Shown: positions 1-7,477 of the stretch, piece by piece
Layout of the letters: the number at the start of each line of letters is the position of its first letter
Numbering within the stretch: position 1 is the first letter of the stretch
IMG/VR virus record: IMGVR_UViG_3300028829_000658
Coordinates: 1-25,322 of that record
Reading direction: 5' to 3' (one strand)
Length of the DNA stretch: 25,322 nt
From: a virus
Made by a program: the position numbers and the translations under genes
Notes under the pieces: generated by a model
Databases searched by the model: none
Told to the model about the DNA's origin: nothing
What the model saw: the letters and a program-made list of their open reading frames with translations, nothing else

Positions 1-548
1 TTAAAAGCAATACCAGAATTAGTCATTAGATATCTAATACCTTCTGCTTTAAAAAAGTATTGCAATGATAAGGCGTCTTTTGCAGTTAAACATTCGATAT
101 AAGTTTCAGAGTAAACTAAAAATCTTTGGGCTGTTAAGAATTGTTCTTTTTCTTGCGCCGCAACATGATGTGGATCTGTCATTGCATTTACTTGTATTGA
201 ACTTAAAAACGAAGGGTCAGCCCAATCGGCGCAAGAATCTTGGTCAATGCCAACATCATGTGGTACGGGTGCTTCTATTCTACAACTTTCTGCCCAATTA
301 ACTAACACAAAAAAGTTGTTTGCTTTGTTTGACACTAAATCTTGGTTAAGTGTAAACCAATTTAGTACACTACGATGTATTGCTCCGTTTGAAGAACCAT
401 TTCTCGCAATATTAATGGGAATATGATCCATCATCTTTGCTAATTGATTACCAAAACTTGCTTGACGATTGTCTGGACTAGATAGTGTACCATCAATTTC
501 TGAACCTGCGGCGTGACTACACCCCGCAATCAACATATAATTTGCCAT
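1..548 (-). CDS. SGNH/GDSL-like hydrolase, partial (C-terminus outside window)
   Basis: An open frame begins at the ATG at 546-548 and runs off the left edge without a stop (182 codons visible). The N-terminus MANYMLIAGCSHAAGSE has a short strand followed by GCS-H-xx-G, the phage version of the GDS nucleophile block of SGNH hydrolases (candidate Ser11). A second block, NGSSNGAI (about residues 50-57), supplies the Gly and Asn expected in blocks II/III, followed by a strand and W-x-x-x-x-R-x-E (about 85-92). The same W/Y...R-x-E segment occurs in the second SGNH-like gene of this window (10974-11861), so the two look like diverged paralogs. The catalytic His block is not visible. It starts 3 bases after the stop of the 380-aa gene and is probably co-transcribed with it. 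Substrate unknown; an esterase or deacylase acting on cell-surface sugars or phage glycans is only an inference. Confidence 0.75.
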   Translation of the reverse strand, partial: MANYMLIAGCSHAAGSEIDGTLSSPDNRQASFGNQLAKMMDHIPINIARNGSSNGAIHRSVLNWFTLNQDLVSNKANNFFVLVNWAESCRIEAPVPHDVGIDQDSCADWADPSFLSSIQVNAMTDPHHVAAQEKEQFLTAQRFLVYSETYIECLTAKDALSLQYFFKAEGIRYLMTNSGIAF

Positions 549-551
549 GTA

Positions 552-1694
552 TTAAAATGCCTTTAAAATAATCATTTGATCGTTGAATCGACCTTTGGGT
601 TGAACACCTACTGCTTTGATATCATCAAAGAATTTGCGTGCCGCGGGCTTACTGCCCATAATCTCTTTAATTTGTTCTTTGGGTTTACGTAATGTTTTAA
701 TTGCACTTTTAGACTTGTCAAATCCATACAAAGTGTTACCCTTTACAAACATTTCTCCTGCCATTTCTTCTGCAATATAGTGATGCAATTTACGTTTAGC
801 AGTATCATAACACCAGGCTTCTTTAGACATATGGAGTTCTGCTGGTCTAATGCTTTCTAGTTTAAGTTTTGTTGCTTCACACTCAAAACGTTTCTGATAC
901 TTTAACTTCTGTGTTGCTTTCTCAGGAGTGATAGGCTTAGTCTTACGTTTTGCCCTATTTTTAATCTTAAGAGATTGATATGAATTTAGTACACCAATCA
1001 TAGTATCATATGCACCTATGATATTTTTAATTTTTCTTTTAGTTAAATGATTGTATGCTTCAACTAACTGTTCATCCTTACCTTCAATAACTTCTTTGAA
1101 TTCTTTTTGTTCTCTTGTGTAACTTTCAACTAATTTAGGAATATGATTGGGTAAAGGATTGTATGAATTTAGCACTCGCATAATTGCTGTATTAAATTTA
1201 GCATCGGCCTTTATTTCATCTTCAAAGAACTGATCCATAATACCATCAATCTCTCCACCTGCTTCCATTAATTTATTAAGCATGACTTCTTGTATAGAGG
1301 GACGATTAGGTTTATCTTTTGCCTTTTCTTCTTTGACTTTAGCAATTTTGGCTCCCTTTACAAGCCATTCTTCTTTAAGTTTGACGATGTGGTCCCAGTG
1401 ACTTTGTGGTGCGTACCCAACTTTGTTTAAGAAAAATATTGTTGCACCAGTAGAATTAAAGTTCCAGTCTGGGTTTCTCAGAATAACGTCTAGTTCTTCA
1501 GCAGTGTAGCCCGAATCTTTTTTCATCCAAGTCTTGCACTGTAATAGTCGTTTCTTGTCACTAATTTCAGTACGAATAAAATATTGACAATCTTGGAATG
1601 CTTTAGTGCGTTCCCCTTCGTCTACAATATCCTTGTATTTTTCCCAGTTTGGTTCAGGTGTCAGATAAACTGTTTTTTGCTTTCGTCTAGCCAT
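552..1694 (-). CDS. Conserved marine-phage hypothetical protein, basic, 380 aa
   Basis: I do not recognise a function. The protein is lysine/arginine-rich, begins MARRKQKTVYLTPEP, and is largely helical with charged stretches (KIAKVKEEKAKDK near residue 117; KIKNRAKRKTKP near 245). The C-terminal third looks globular (WCYDTAKRKLHHYIAEE, then LYGFDKSKSAIKTLRKP, ending GRFNDQMIILKAF). No membrane segment or signal peptide is seen. An AAGGG ribosome-binding site lies about 6-10 bases before the ATG. A near-consensus sigma-70 promoter lies immediately upstream (1736-1764), so early host-polymerase transcription is likely. It forms a two-gene unit with the partial SGNH gene downstream and is head-to-head with the late neck genes. 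Nucleic-acid binding is possible from the charge but is not shown. Confidence 0.85.
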   Translation of the reverse strand: MARRKQKTVYLTPEPNWEKYKDIVDEGERTKAFQDCQYFIRTEISDKKRLLQCKTWMKKDSGYTAEELDVILRNPDWNFNSTGATIFFLNKVGYAPQSHWDHIVKLKEEWLVKGAKIAKVKEEKAKDKPNRPSIQEVMLNKLMEAGGEIDGIMDQFFEDEIKADAKFNTAIMRVLNSYNPLPNHIPKLVESYTREQKEFKEVIEGKDEQLVEAYNHLTKRKIKNIIGAYDTMIGVLNSYQSLKIKNRAKRKTKPITPEKATQKLKYQKRFECEATKLKLESIRPAELHMSKEAWCYDTAKRKLHHYIAEEMAGEMFVKGNTLYGFDKSKSAIKTLRKPKEQIKEIMGSKPAARKFFDDIKAVGVQPKGRFNDQMIILKAF

Positions 1695-1735
1695 TTGATC
1701 CCTTATAAATTTTAATGTTCATACTTAGTGTTCGC

Positions 1736-1764
1736 ATTATACATTAAATAATTTTTTGTTTCAA
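1736..1764 (-). promoter_or_regulatory. Sigma-70-type promoter for the 380-aa gene
   Basis: On the minus strand TTGAAA (1764-1759), a 17-base spacer and TATAAT (1741-1736) form a near-perfect sigma-70 promoter. Transcription should start near 1729, giving a leader of about 35 bases with AAGGG ahead of the ATG at 1694. It is the strongest sigma-70 match I found in the window. Confidence 0.75.
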
Positions 1765-1802
1765 CCTTTTATTTACCCAAATTCTTTGTCTCATTGTATT
1801 GA

Positions 1803-1810
1803 GATAAATA
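1803..1810 (+). promoter_or_regulatory. T4-type late promoter GATAAATA, neck gene
   Basis: GATAAATA differs at one position from the T4 late octamer TATAAATA. With the T4 spacing (octamer at -13 to -6) transcription would begin at 1816, which is the A of the neck-gene ATG, giving a leaderless message. A weak inverted repeat, TCTCA/TGAGA (1789-1793 and 1800-1804), overlaps its first bases. Confidence 0.6.
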
Positions 1811-1815
1811 TATAT

Positions 1816-3573
1816 ATGCCAAGATTAAGTTTATACCGGGAACAGAAACAAAACGACTACCGTTTTTTAGACAGAAGTATTTCTGAACAATTGACTGTTG
1901 GCGGTACTGACCTCTATATACATAAATATGCTGGACCGTTGGATCAAGGGCCGTCTAATGATTTTACACAGCCTCAGTACAGTTCTATGGACCCGACAAA
2001 TATACAAGATTTGCTGTTCTTAGAGAACAGAGATCGAAAATATGAGAAGGATATTTATCGATTACGGGGCCATTATAATGTACAAAACTTAGACTTTGAT
2101 CTTAGTCAGTTCGGCTTATTCTTAAGTAATGACACTATTTTTATTAACGTGCATTACAATGACATGATCGATATCATAGGCAGAAAATTAATGGTCGGTG
2201 ATGTTATTGAATTACCTCACTTATTAGATTACAATCCATTAGACGATAATCCAACTGAATTTCCAGTAGCACTAAAAAGATTCTATCAAGTTACAGATGC
2301 TAACTATGGTAGTGAAGGTTTTTCACAAACATGGTATCCTCATCTATGGCGTATCAAATGTGAGAAACTAGTAGACAGCCAAGAGTTTGCAGACATCTTA
2401 CGTCAACCAACTGACAAAGACAATTACTTAGGTGATTGGGACAAAGACAAACTATACCCTGCAGGATATACAATGACGTTTGGTGATAAAAACTATATCG
2501 CATTGCAAGAAGTACCAGCAGGAACAAAACCCGGGGATACTGATCCAGATCCGTATTGGGAACTTGATACAGGTAAAACACTTAAAGATGTATTGGGTCG
2601 ATACAATGAAAATGTTAGAATCAATGATGCTAATTTAAAAGAAGCGGCACGTATTGTACCGAAAGCAGGTTATGATACATCTAATTTATATGTTGTTCCT
2701 GGTTATGGTATTTTTGAACAAAATGGAATACCATCTAATAAAGAAAATCAACCCGCACCTCCTGTCGATGTACGTTCATTTATGCCTGGCAACAGTCCAC
2801 TAAGTGCGACTGGTGAAGTCATTACTATGAAAAGTGACAAATACAAGTATGAGTCTAGTGGTATAAGAATACCAAAAGAAGTTATGGATGTTATGCAAGC
2901 CAGACATGGTGAACAGGACATAGATTTAGAAGCAATGATAGCAAAGTTTGTACAAGCAAACTTATCAATTGCAGTTGAAGCACCTGAAATGTCATCAACA
3001 GGTTCAGGGCAGATGGAAGGAACAAAACTTCTAACAGTTAATATTTCAGGACCTGTAACGGGCCCGTATGGTACTGCTGATAATACTTACGCAACAGCAG
3101 ACCAAGATCCAACAGCGGCAGGGTTTACAGGTACAGAACCTTATGGTCCAAATACAATGGACTATCGTGCTGACTGTGATCCTCGTTTTCAATACATAGC
3201 AAGATATACTCCACGTGACTTTGGTTACACGTCAGGATATTTAAGTGGTGACGGTACTCCACCAAACGGTTTACCCGCAGGCGCAGGTATTTCGTTCCCG
3301 GCGAGTCCACAAGTAGGAGATTATTTCTTGCGTATAGATTATACACCTAATGTTTTATATCGTTGGTCAGGTACTCTTTGGTTGAGAGTGAGTGAAGATG
3401 TAAGAACAACAACTGGATATACTTCAGAAGATACTTCGCAACTTTCAGGCTTCATAAATAACGATGCGAATATATTTAGTAATAACGATGGAGCAAACAT
3501 ATCGTCTGCACAAGGGCTAAGTGGTATCTTAGACATAGCACCTGATAACAATCCACCAAGTGACGGAACCTAA
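1816..3573 (+). CDS. 14: T4 gp14-like neck (head-tail connector) protein with extra domains
   Basis: A structural protein of the phage neck joining head and tail. Residues about 60-195 resemble T4 gp14 in pattern: SQFGLFLSNDTIFINVHYND, then GDVIELPH, then FYQVT...WRIKCEKL, matching the gp14 region with a GDLIYFP-like strand and an IRKITAGKF-like strand. T4 gp14 has 256 residues; this protein has 585. The extra length holds a segment around residues 204-250 with the aromatic/GD/PYWEL spacing of a CBM5/12-type module, and a later PQVGDYFLR...YRWSGTLWLRV segment (about 495-530) of a type common in marine phage virion proteins. I chose the ATG at 1816 (MPRLSLYREQ) because a late promoter sits directly before it. 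The frame could extend to a TTG at 1756, but those residues look non-coding. The stop overlaps the next ATG (TAATG), indicating coupling with gp15. Confidence 0.8.
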   Translation: MPRLSLYREQKQNDYRFLDRSISEQLTVGGTDLYIHKYAGPLDQGPSNDFTQPQYSSMDPTNIQDLLFLENRDRKYEKDIYRLRGHYNVQNLDFDLSQFGLFLSNDTIFINVHYNDMIDIIGRKLMVGDVIELPHLLDYNPLDDNPTEFPVALKRFYQVTDANYGSEGFSQTWYPHLWRIKCEKLVDSQEFADILRQPTDKDNYLGDWDKDKLYPAGYTMTFGDKNYIALQEVPAGTKPGDTDPDPYWELDTGKTLKDVLGRYNENVRINDANLKEAARIVPKAGYDTSNLYVVPGYGIFEQNGIPSNKENQPAPPVDVRSFMPGNSPLSATGEVITMKSDKYKYESSGIRIPKEVMDVMQARHGEQDIDLEAMIAKFVQANLSIAVEAPEMSSTGSGQMEGTKLLTVNISGPVTGPYGTADNTYATADQDPTAAGFTGTEPYGPNTMDYRADCDPRFQYIARYTPRDFGYTSGYLSGDGTPPNGLPAGAGISFPASPQVGDYFLRIDYTPNVLYRWSGTLWLRVSEDVRTTTGYTSEDTSQLSGFINNDANIFSNNDGANISSAQGLSGILDIAPDNNPPSDGT

Positions 3574-5168
3574 TGGCACAATATTTTTACGACAATCAGA
3601 TAAGAAGATTTTTATTACAGTTTGCTAAAATTTTTAGTAATTGGTATGTAACGGCAGGAAATGATCCGAACGGTAATCCTATACTTGTTAGAGTACCTAT
3701 TCAATATGGAGATGCAAGTAGACAAGCATCAACAATTATAGCAAATAACTCTGCAAGTAATCTACCGTCAGCACCTTTAATAACTTATTTTATTAATGGA
3801 TTAGAATATGATCAAAGACGTACACAAGAGCCTTACTTTGTAGAGAAACAGAATGTACGTCAAAGAGACTATGATCCAACTACAGCCGCATATGGAGAAA
3901 CACAGGGTCAAGCATTTACTGTTGAAAAGTTGATGCCAGTTCCGTATACACTTAGACTACAAGTAGACTTTTGGACAACTAACTATCAACAAAAATTAGA
4001 ATTAATTGAACAGTTAGGTACACTATTCAATCCATCATTAGAAATTCAGAACACTGATAACTTTATTGATTGGACATCATTAACAGTTGTTTATCAGGAC
4101 GGTCTTACATTCTCATCTCGTACTATACCACAAGGAACAGGAAATCCAATTGATGTTATGTCATGGAAGTTCTATTTACCTATGTGGTTAACAACATCCG
4201 CTAAACTTAAAAAGTATGGTGTTATTAACAAGATTATTACTTCTATCTTTGAGGGTAAGACTCAACAAGATATGCAAGATGATGACTTGTTATTAGGTAC
4301 AAGACAAAAAATATCTCCATATGGATATCAAGTGTTATTCATAGGCAATTCATTGCAGTTACTACCACAAGATCAACCAGATCAGCCTTCTAATTTTTCA
4401 TTAGACAAACCAGTTAATCCAGACACTGATTTATATTGGACATCTATCTTAAACATGTATGGTGCATACCGTGGAGGTATCTCACAAGTTGCACTACAAA
4501 ATCCATATATGGATACAGAGATTATGGGTACGATTGTTGTTGACCCACTAGATGATCGTTATTTAATTTATAATGTGGATGCAGATACGTTACCACAAAA
4601 CACATTAGATCCTGTGACAGCAGTTATTAATCCTCAAGTATCAGGACCAAATAACGGATTACCTGGACCTATTCCTAACATCAGATATCTGTTAACACAA
4701 GATATTGGATCTGATACTTCATCGTGGGGTACGATAATAGGTAGTCAAACAGGTACATCAGTATTACCTGAATCACAAGTTGCAACTACAATGACTCCCG
4801 GCACATTATATCAGATTGCTACTATAGGCACAACTGACTTTAGATTTTATGGTGCACCAAATAATACTATAGGTACTCAGTTTACAATGAACAATGTACA
4901 ACCAGAGGGTACCGGAACAGTATACACTGTTGTAGAAGCAAAAGCAAATGACATCATACAGTTTAATGCAGATATTATGACTTGGTTTATCGCATTTGAT
5001 TCTAGTATCAACAAAGATGAACTTGAGTATGTTACTAACTTAACAACAGAAATTCAATATCGATGGGCGGCCACTCCACCTGATTCAGTTCAACCTGGAT
5101 TACCTGCTCAATGGATGAAATCTTATGAAGGTTATTATAATGAAGGTGATTACAGTATAGTTATTTAA
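3573..5168 (+). CDS. 15: T4 gp15-like tail sheath stabiliser / tail completion protein
   Basis: The N-terminus, MAQYFYDNQIRRFLLQF, followed by a KIFSNWYV segment and VRVPIQYG, aligns by eye with T4 gp15 (GYFYNSSFRRY...LFSNIQI...RVPITYA). Further matches are PYTLRLQVDFWTTNYQQ and the following LEQ-type helix and FNPSLEIQ, against IYELSIFTRYEDDMFQ...PYFQPHF in T4. gp15 caps the tail tube and sheath and contacts the neck, which fits its position directly after the gp14-like gene. The protein is 531 aa against 272 in T4. The C-terminal extension contains a PGTLYQIATIGTTDF...GTQF motif (about residues 408-440) that recurs in marine phage structural proteins. It starts by TAATG overlap with the neck gene. 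Recognised from sequence pattern only. Confidence 0.8.
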   Translation: MAQYFYDNQIRRFLLQFAKIFSNWYVTAGNDPNGNPILVRVPIQYGDASRQASTIIANNSASNLPSAPLITYFINGLEYDQRRTQEPYFVEKQNVRQRDYDPTTAAYGETQGQAFTVEKLMPVPYTLRLQVDFWTTNYQQKLELIEQLGTLFNPSLEIQNTDNFIDWTSLTVVYQDGLTFSSRTIPQGTGNPIDVMSWKFYLPMWLTTSAKLKKYGVINKIITSIFEGKTQQDMQDDDLLLGTRQKISPYGYQVLFIGNSLQLLPQDQPDQPSNFSLDKPVNPDTDLYWTSILNMYGAYRGGISQVALQNPYMDTEIMGTIVVDPLDDRYLIYNVDADTLPQNTLDPVTAVINPQVSGPNNGLPGPIPNIRYLLTQDIGSDTSSWGTIIGSQTGTSVLPESQVATTMTPGTLYQIATIGTTDFRFYGAPNNTIGTQFTMNNVQPEGTGTVYTVVEAKANDIIQFNADIMTWFIAFDSSINKDELEYVTNLTTEIQYRWAATPPDSVQPGLPAQWMKSYEGYYNEGDYSIVI

Positions 5169-5169
5169 A

Positions 5170-5184
5170 GGCTACCCTGTAGCC
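5170..5184 (+). terminator. Hairpin after gp15, abutting next promoter
   Basis: GGCTAC-CCT-GTAGCC is a perfect 6-bp stem with a 3-base loop, one base after the gp15 stop. No T-run follows, so intrinsic termination is uncertain. The late promoter for the Nudix gene starts two bases later. Confidence 0.4.
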
Positions 5185-5185
5185 T

Positions 5186-5193
5186 ACTAAATA
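5186..5193 (+). promoter_or_regulatory. Late promoter ACTAAATA, Nudix gene
   Basis: ACTAAATA ends five bases before the Nudix ATG. T4 late spacing puts the first transcribed base at 5199, the A of the ATG. The same octamer occurs before three minus-strand genes in this window (14372, 14879, 17572), which supports it as a real variant. Confidence 0.55.
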
Positions 5194-5198
5194 ATTGT

Positions 5199-5615
5199 AT
5201 GGCAATCATTATTAATCAATCAGCCGGTATTTTCTTTTACTGCAAATCAACTGCACGATCATTGTATCTACTACGCAACGAGTCTAAGAATCCTACTTGG
5301 TCTATTCCCGGTGGCAAGATTGAAAAAAATGAAACATTGCTAGTTGGATTAAAACGAGAATGTATGGAAGAAATTTCATATTGGAAAGATGATTTTAAGT
5401 TAGTTCCTGTACAGAAATTTGTTAATAACACATTTGCATATCATACGTTTTTTTGTGAAGTAGAAAAAGAATTCATGCCCATTTTAAATGACGAACATTC
5501 TGGGTATGCTTGGGTAGGTAGTGACAAATACCCAAAACCTTTACACCCCGGATTGTTCTCTACTATCAATATAGATAATGTAGTAGACAAGTTATCTAGT
5601 CTAAAGAACTTATAG
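5199..5615 (+). CDS. Nudix hydrolase
   Basis: A 138-aa protein of the MutT/Nudix superfamily, which cleaves nucleoside diphosphates linked to another moiety X using Mg2+. The Nudix box spans about residues 39-60: G39-x5-E45-x7-R53-E54-x-x-E57-E58, preceded by WSIPGGK. All catalytic acidic residues are present; the usual Gly after the EE pair is Ser60 here. The remainder has alternating strands (FAYHTFFCEVE, GYAWVGSDKYP) consistent with a complete, single-domain fold. Nothing shows the substrate; house-cleaning of oxidised nucleotides, NAD or ppGpp-like molecules, or RNA 5' end processing are possibilities. It is the last gene of the plus-strand block and is probably transcribed late, from its own promoter with no leader and no Shine-Dalgarno. 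Confidence 0.9.
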   Translation: MAIIINQSAGIFFYCKSTARSLYLLRNESKNPTWSIPGGKIEKNETLLVGLKRECMEEISYWKDDFKLVPVQKFVNNTFAYHTFFCEVEKEFMPILNDEHSGYAWVGSDKYPKPLHPGLFSTINIDNVVDKLSSLKNL

Positions 5616-5618
5616 AAA

Positions 5619-5716
5619 GCCCTCAGAGACGTTCTAAGACGCATAGTTTACTTTTATACATAGATAGATGTCATTGATCAATGTTGCTCAGAGGGCGATT
5701 TATAGAGTCTTAGAAG
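5619..5716. other. Convergent intergenic region with interleaved inverted repeats (possible pseudoknot)
   Basis: Two arm pairs are interleaved. GCCCTC-A-GAG (5619-5628) can pair with CTC-A-GAGGGC (5687-5696; nine pairs around one mismatch). TTCTAAGAC (5632-5640) pairs perfectly with GTCTTAGAA (5707-5715). The order A-B-A'-B' is that of a pseudoknot. The loop holds the perfect palindrome CATTGATCAATG (5672-5683). The region lies between convergent genes and contains no gene. Whether it is an RNA, a processed 3' end or a DNA site cannot be told from sequence. Confidence 0.4.
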
Positions 5717-5722
5717 TATACC

Positions 5723-5750
5723 CAAAAAGAAAGGGTGACTAGCACCCCTT
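5723..5750 (-). terminator. Intrinsic terminator of the 109-aa gene
   Basis: Read on the minus strand, GGGTG/CACCC arms (5743-5747 with 5733-5737) flank a CTAGT loop and are followed by TTTCTTTTT. It lies 17 bases after the stop of the 109-aa gene and would end minus-strand transcription before the convergent Nudix gene. Confidence 0.65.
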
Positions 5751-5766
5751 CTCAATCTAAATAAAT

Positions 5767-6096
5767 TTAGTGTGACATCCAGAACTCAACGACCGAGTAT
5801 CCGAGTGTTCCTGCTACCATACCTGCTCCGATAAGCATCCATCTCCAACGTTCTAAGGCTGTAATTTTAATAGCCATTTCATCGTGTGATGCTTGATTTG
5901 ATTTTTGAAAATCAATCAACATCTTGTGAGTTGATGCGTTACCTTCTCTAATTAGGTCAGTATTAGTTTTAATATCTGACCTAACATCCTTTAGTGCAGT
6001 ATCGAATTTCTCGTCCAAGTTTTTAAATTCCACTTTGAGAACTGCAATATCAGTATCGTACTGTTGTAATTGCTTTTGTGCGTTACTCTGTGCCAT
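5767..6096 (-). CDS. Small coiled-coil protein with C-terminal membrane anchor (XhlA/holin-like candidate)
   Basis: A 109-aa protein. Residues 1-85 are charged and helical with heptad-like spacing (VLKVEFKNLDEKFDTALKDV), followed by one membrane segment near the C-terminus (WMLIGAGMVAGTLGYSVVEF, about 86-105). A coiled coil followed by a single C-terminal membrane helix is the layout of XhlA-type haemolysins and accessory holins, so a role in lysis or in membrane association is possible but unproven. AAGGAG lies 10 bases before the ATG. It starts 19 bases after the stop of the 453-aa structural gene and is probably expressed late with it from the promoter at 7585, ending at the terminator beyond 5767. 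Confidence 0.75.
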   Translation of the reverse strand: MAQSNAQKQLQQYDTDIAVLKVEFKNLDEKFDTALKDVRSDIKTNTDLIREGNASTHKMLIDFQKSNQASHDEMAIKITALERWRWMLIGAGMVAGTLGYSVVEFWMSH

Positions 6097-6115
6097 TTAA
6101 AAGTACTCCTTTTCC

Positions 6116-7477
6116 TTATGCTGATGGAAGTTGAATAACTGGTTTTGAAGAACCGGCTAATGGAGTACCTACGATTGATTCAAACGTTGCCTGCATGCCA
6201 GTCTGATCATCCTGCGTATAGTCTGATCCACTATCATTAGTAAATGCTAAACCATTAACATCAGATACAGATTCGATATAAGAAGTCGCCGCATTGTCAT
6301 ATGTACCTTCAATGCTCATTTCACCTGCAAGTAAATCTGCTTGTGCTTTTTTAACCATTGTGCAGATACCTGATCTTGTGCCTGCCGCGTTGCTTACTAA
6401 GTACTTTCTTTTACCTTTTTGACGTTTGATATAAACTGCTTCGTCATTAGATCCAAGTACTGTAATTTCACTCTTTGTAAATGTTGCTACTGCACTTAAG
6501 TCTAATTTTTCAATGTTTGCAGTTGATACAACAGTTGTTGTTGTCAATGCTAATGCTGGTCCACCTAATGTTGCTGAAACACTGAAAGTTGATCCACTAT
6601 CAATTGTTTTAACAAAGTAAGTAGTATTTGCTGTTAATCCACCAATGTCTGCACCAAAGTAAATTGGAGCATTTAGATCAAAGTCTGCTGTTGCAGTTAC
6701 TGTGATTAAGTCTGTTGTTGCATCTGAACTTGCTGTTGGTGTTGACACTACTGCTAATGCAGAGACTGTGCCTAATGGTACGTTAGCACCGTTTGATGCA
6801 TATGATACTGTACCTGTTCCAGCGCCTGCGCCAGTTGCTACGAATACTTCACCTAAGTTAGCACCTGTTGCACCCATTGCGATCCATTGTGCCGCAGATG
6901 TACCAAGTGTATTGTCGATTACATAAGTAACGCCAGTAACTAAAGCACCTACTGTGAATGGCTTGTTGTCGCCTGTGAATGAAAGTTGCTCACCTACTGA
7001 TACGTTAGTAGTAAAGTCTGCATCTTTGTCTCCGTATACATCAGTTGTTGCTGTGTTGAACCAAAACTTTCCAGGTTGTGTTACAGCAATTGCACCAAAT
7101 GCAGTTAACTGTTTACCTTGTTGTGCAGTATCTCCGCCGACTACGCCCATATCTTGTGGTGTGTCAGATGGATATCCTTCACCGACTTGGTTAACACTTA
7201 AGTTAACACTTCCGCCAGATGTAGTTGTTAGTGTTGGTGAGACTTGAGGTTGTACTGAAGGATCAGAATTCAATGCAGTAAAAGTAGTTGCATTAATTAC
7301 TTCGTTTACAAAGTATGTAGTTCCGCCAGTTAATCCACCTACTGTTGAAGCAGGGACAAATCTGTCACCGATTGTTAATCCAGTAGTAGAATCTACTGTG
7401 ATTACGTTTGTAGTTGCAGTCGTATCGGATAATACCGGTAAGGCTGAAACCTTTGCTATTTTTAATTTATTCGCCAT
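6116..7477 (-). CDS. Virion structural protein with Ig-like/FCCH-type repeats, 453 aa
   Basis: Threonine-, alanine- and glycine-rich beta protein, probably a virion decoration or tail component. It contains at least two related modules: GGLTGGTTYFVNEVINATTF (about residues 47-66) and GGLTANTTYFVKTIDSGSTF (about 279-298), each following an ITVDS/ITVTA...-type strand. The pattern recalls the E1-FCCH/Ig-like modules of phage fibre proteins and is also present in the neighbouring 868-aa protein. The C-terminal part differs: YIKRQKGKRKYLVSN followed by a segment with Cys and KKAQADLLAGEMSIEG, a type seen in marine myovirus structural proteins. AGGAG lies 7 bases before the ATG. The gene has an exact late promoter and a 102-nt structured leader, suggesting high late expression. 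The precise position in the virion is unknown. Confidence 0.75.
   Translation of the reverse strand: MANKLKIAKVSALPVLSDTTATTNVITVDSTTGLTIGDRFVPASTVGGLTGGTTYFVNEVINATTFTALNSDPSVQPQVSPTLTTTSGGSVNLSVNQVGEGYPSDTPQDMGVVGGDTAQQGKQLTAFGAIAVTQPGKFWFNTATTDVYGDKDADFTTNVSVGEQLSFTGDNKPFTVGALVTGVTYVIDNTLGTSAAQWIAMGATGANLGEVFVATGAGAGTGTVSYASNGANVPLGTVSALAVVSTPTASSDATTDLITVTATADFDLNAPIYFGADIGGLTANTTYFVKTIDSGSTFSVSATLGGPALALTTTTVVSTANIEKLDLSAVATFTKSEITVLGSNDEAVYIKRQKGKRKYLVSNAAGTRSGICTMVKKAQADLLAGEMSIEGTYDNAATSYIESVSDVNGLAFTNDSGSDYTQDDQTGMQATFESIVGTPLAGSSKPVIQLPSA

Noticed and set aside
65-301. Plus-strand ORF of 78 aa
   Set aside because: It lies opposite the partial SGNH-like gene, whose minus-strand frame is open throughout 1-548 and has recognisable motifs.
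1756-1815. Upstream TTG extension of the neck protein
   Set aside because: The 20 extra residues would be encoded upstream of and within the late promoter, and MPRLSLYREQ at 1816 is the better start.
5619-5696. Possible tRNA (78 bases closed by GCCCTC/GAGGGC)
   Set aside because: No GTTCRA T-loop and no acceptable D-arm or anticodon arm; the closing stem also has a mismatch. Kept only as a structured region.
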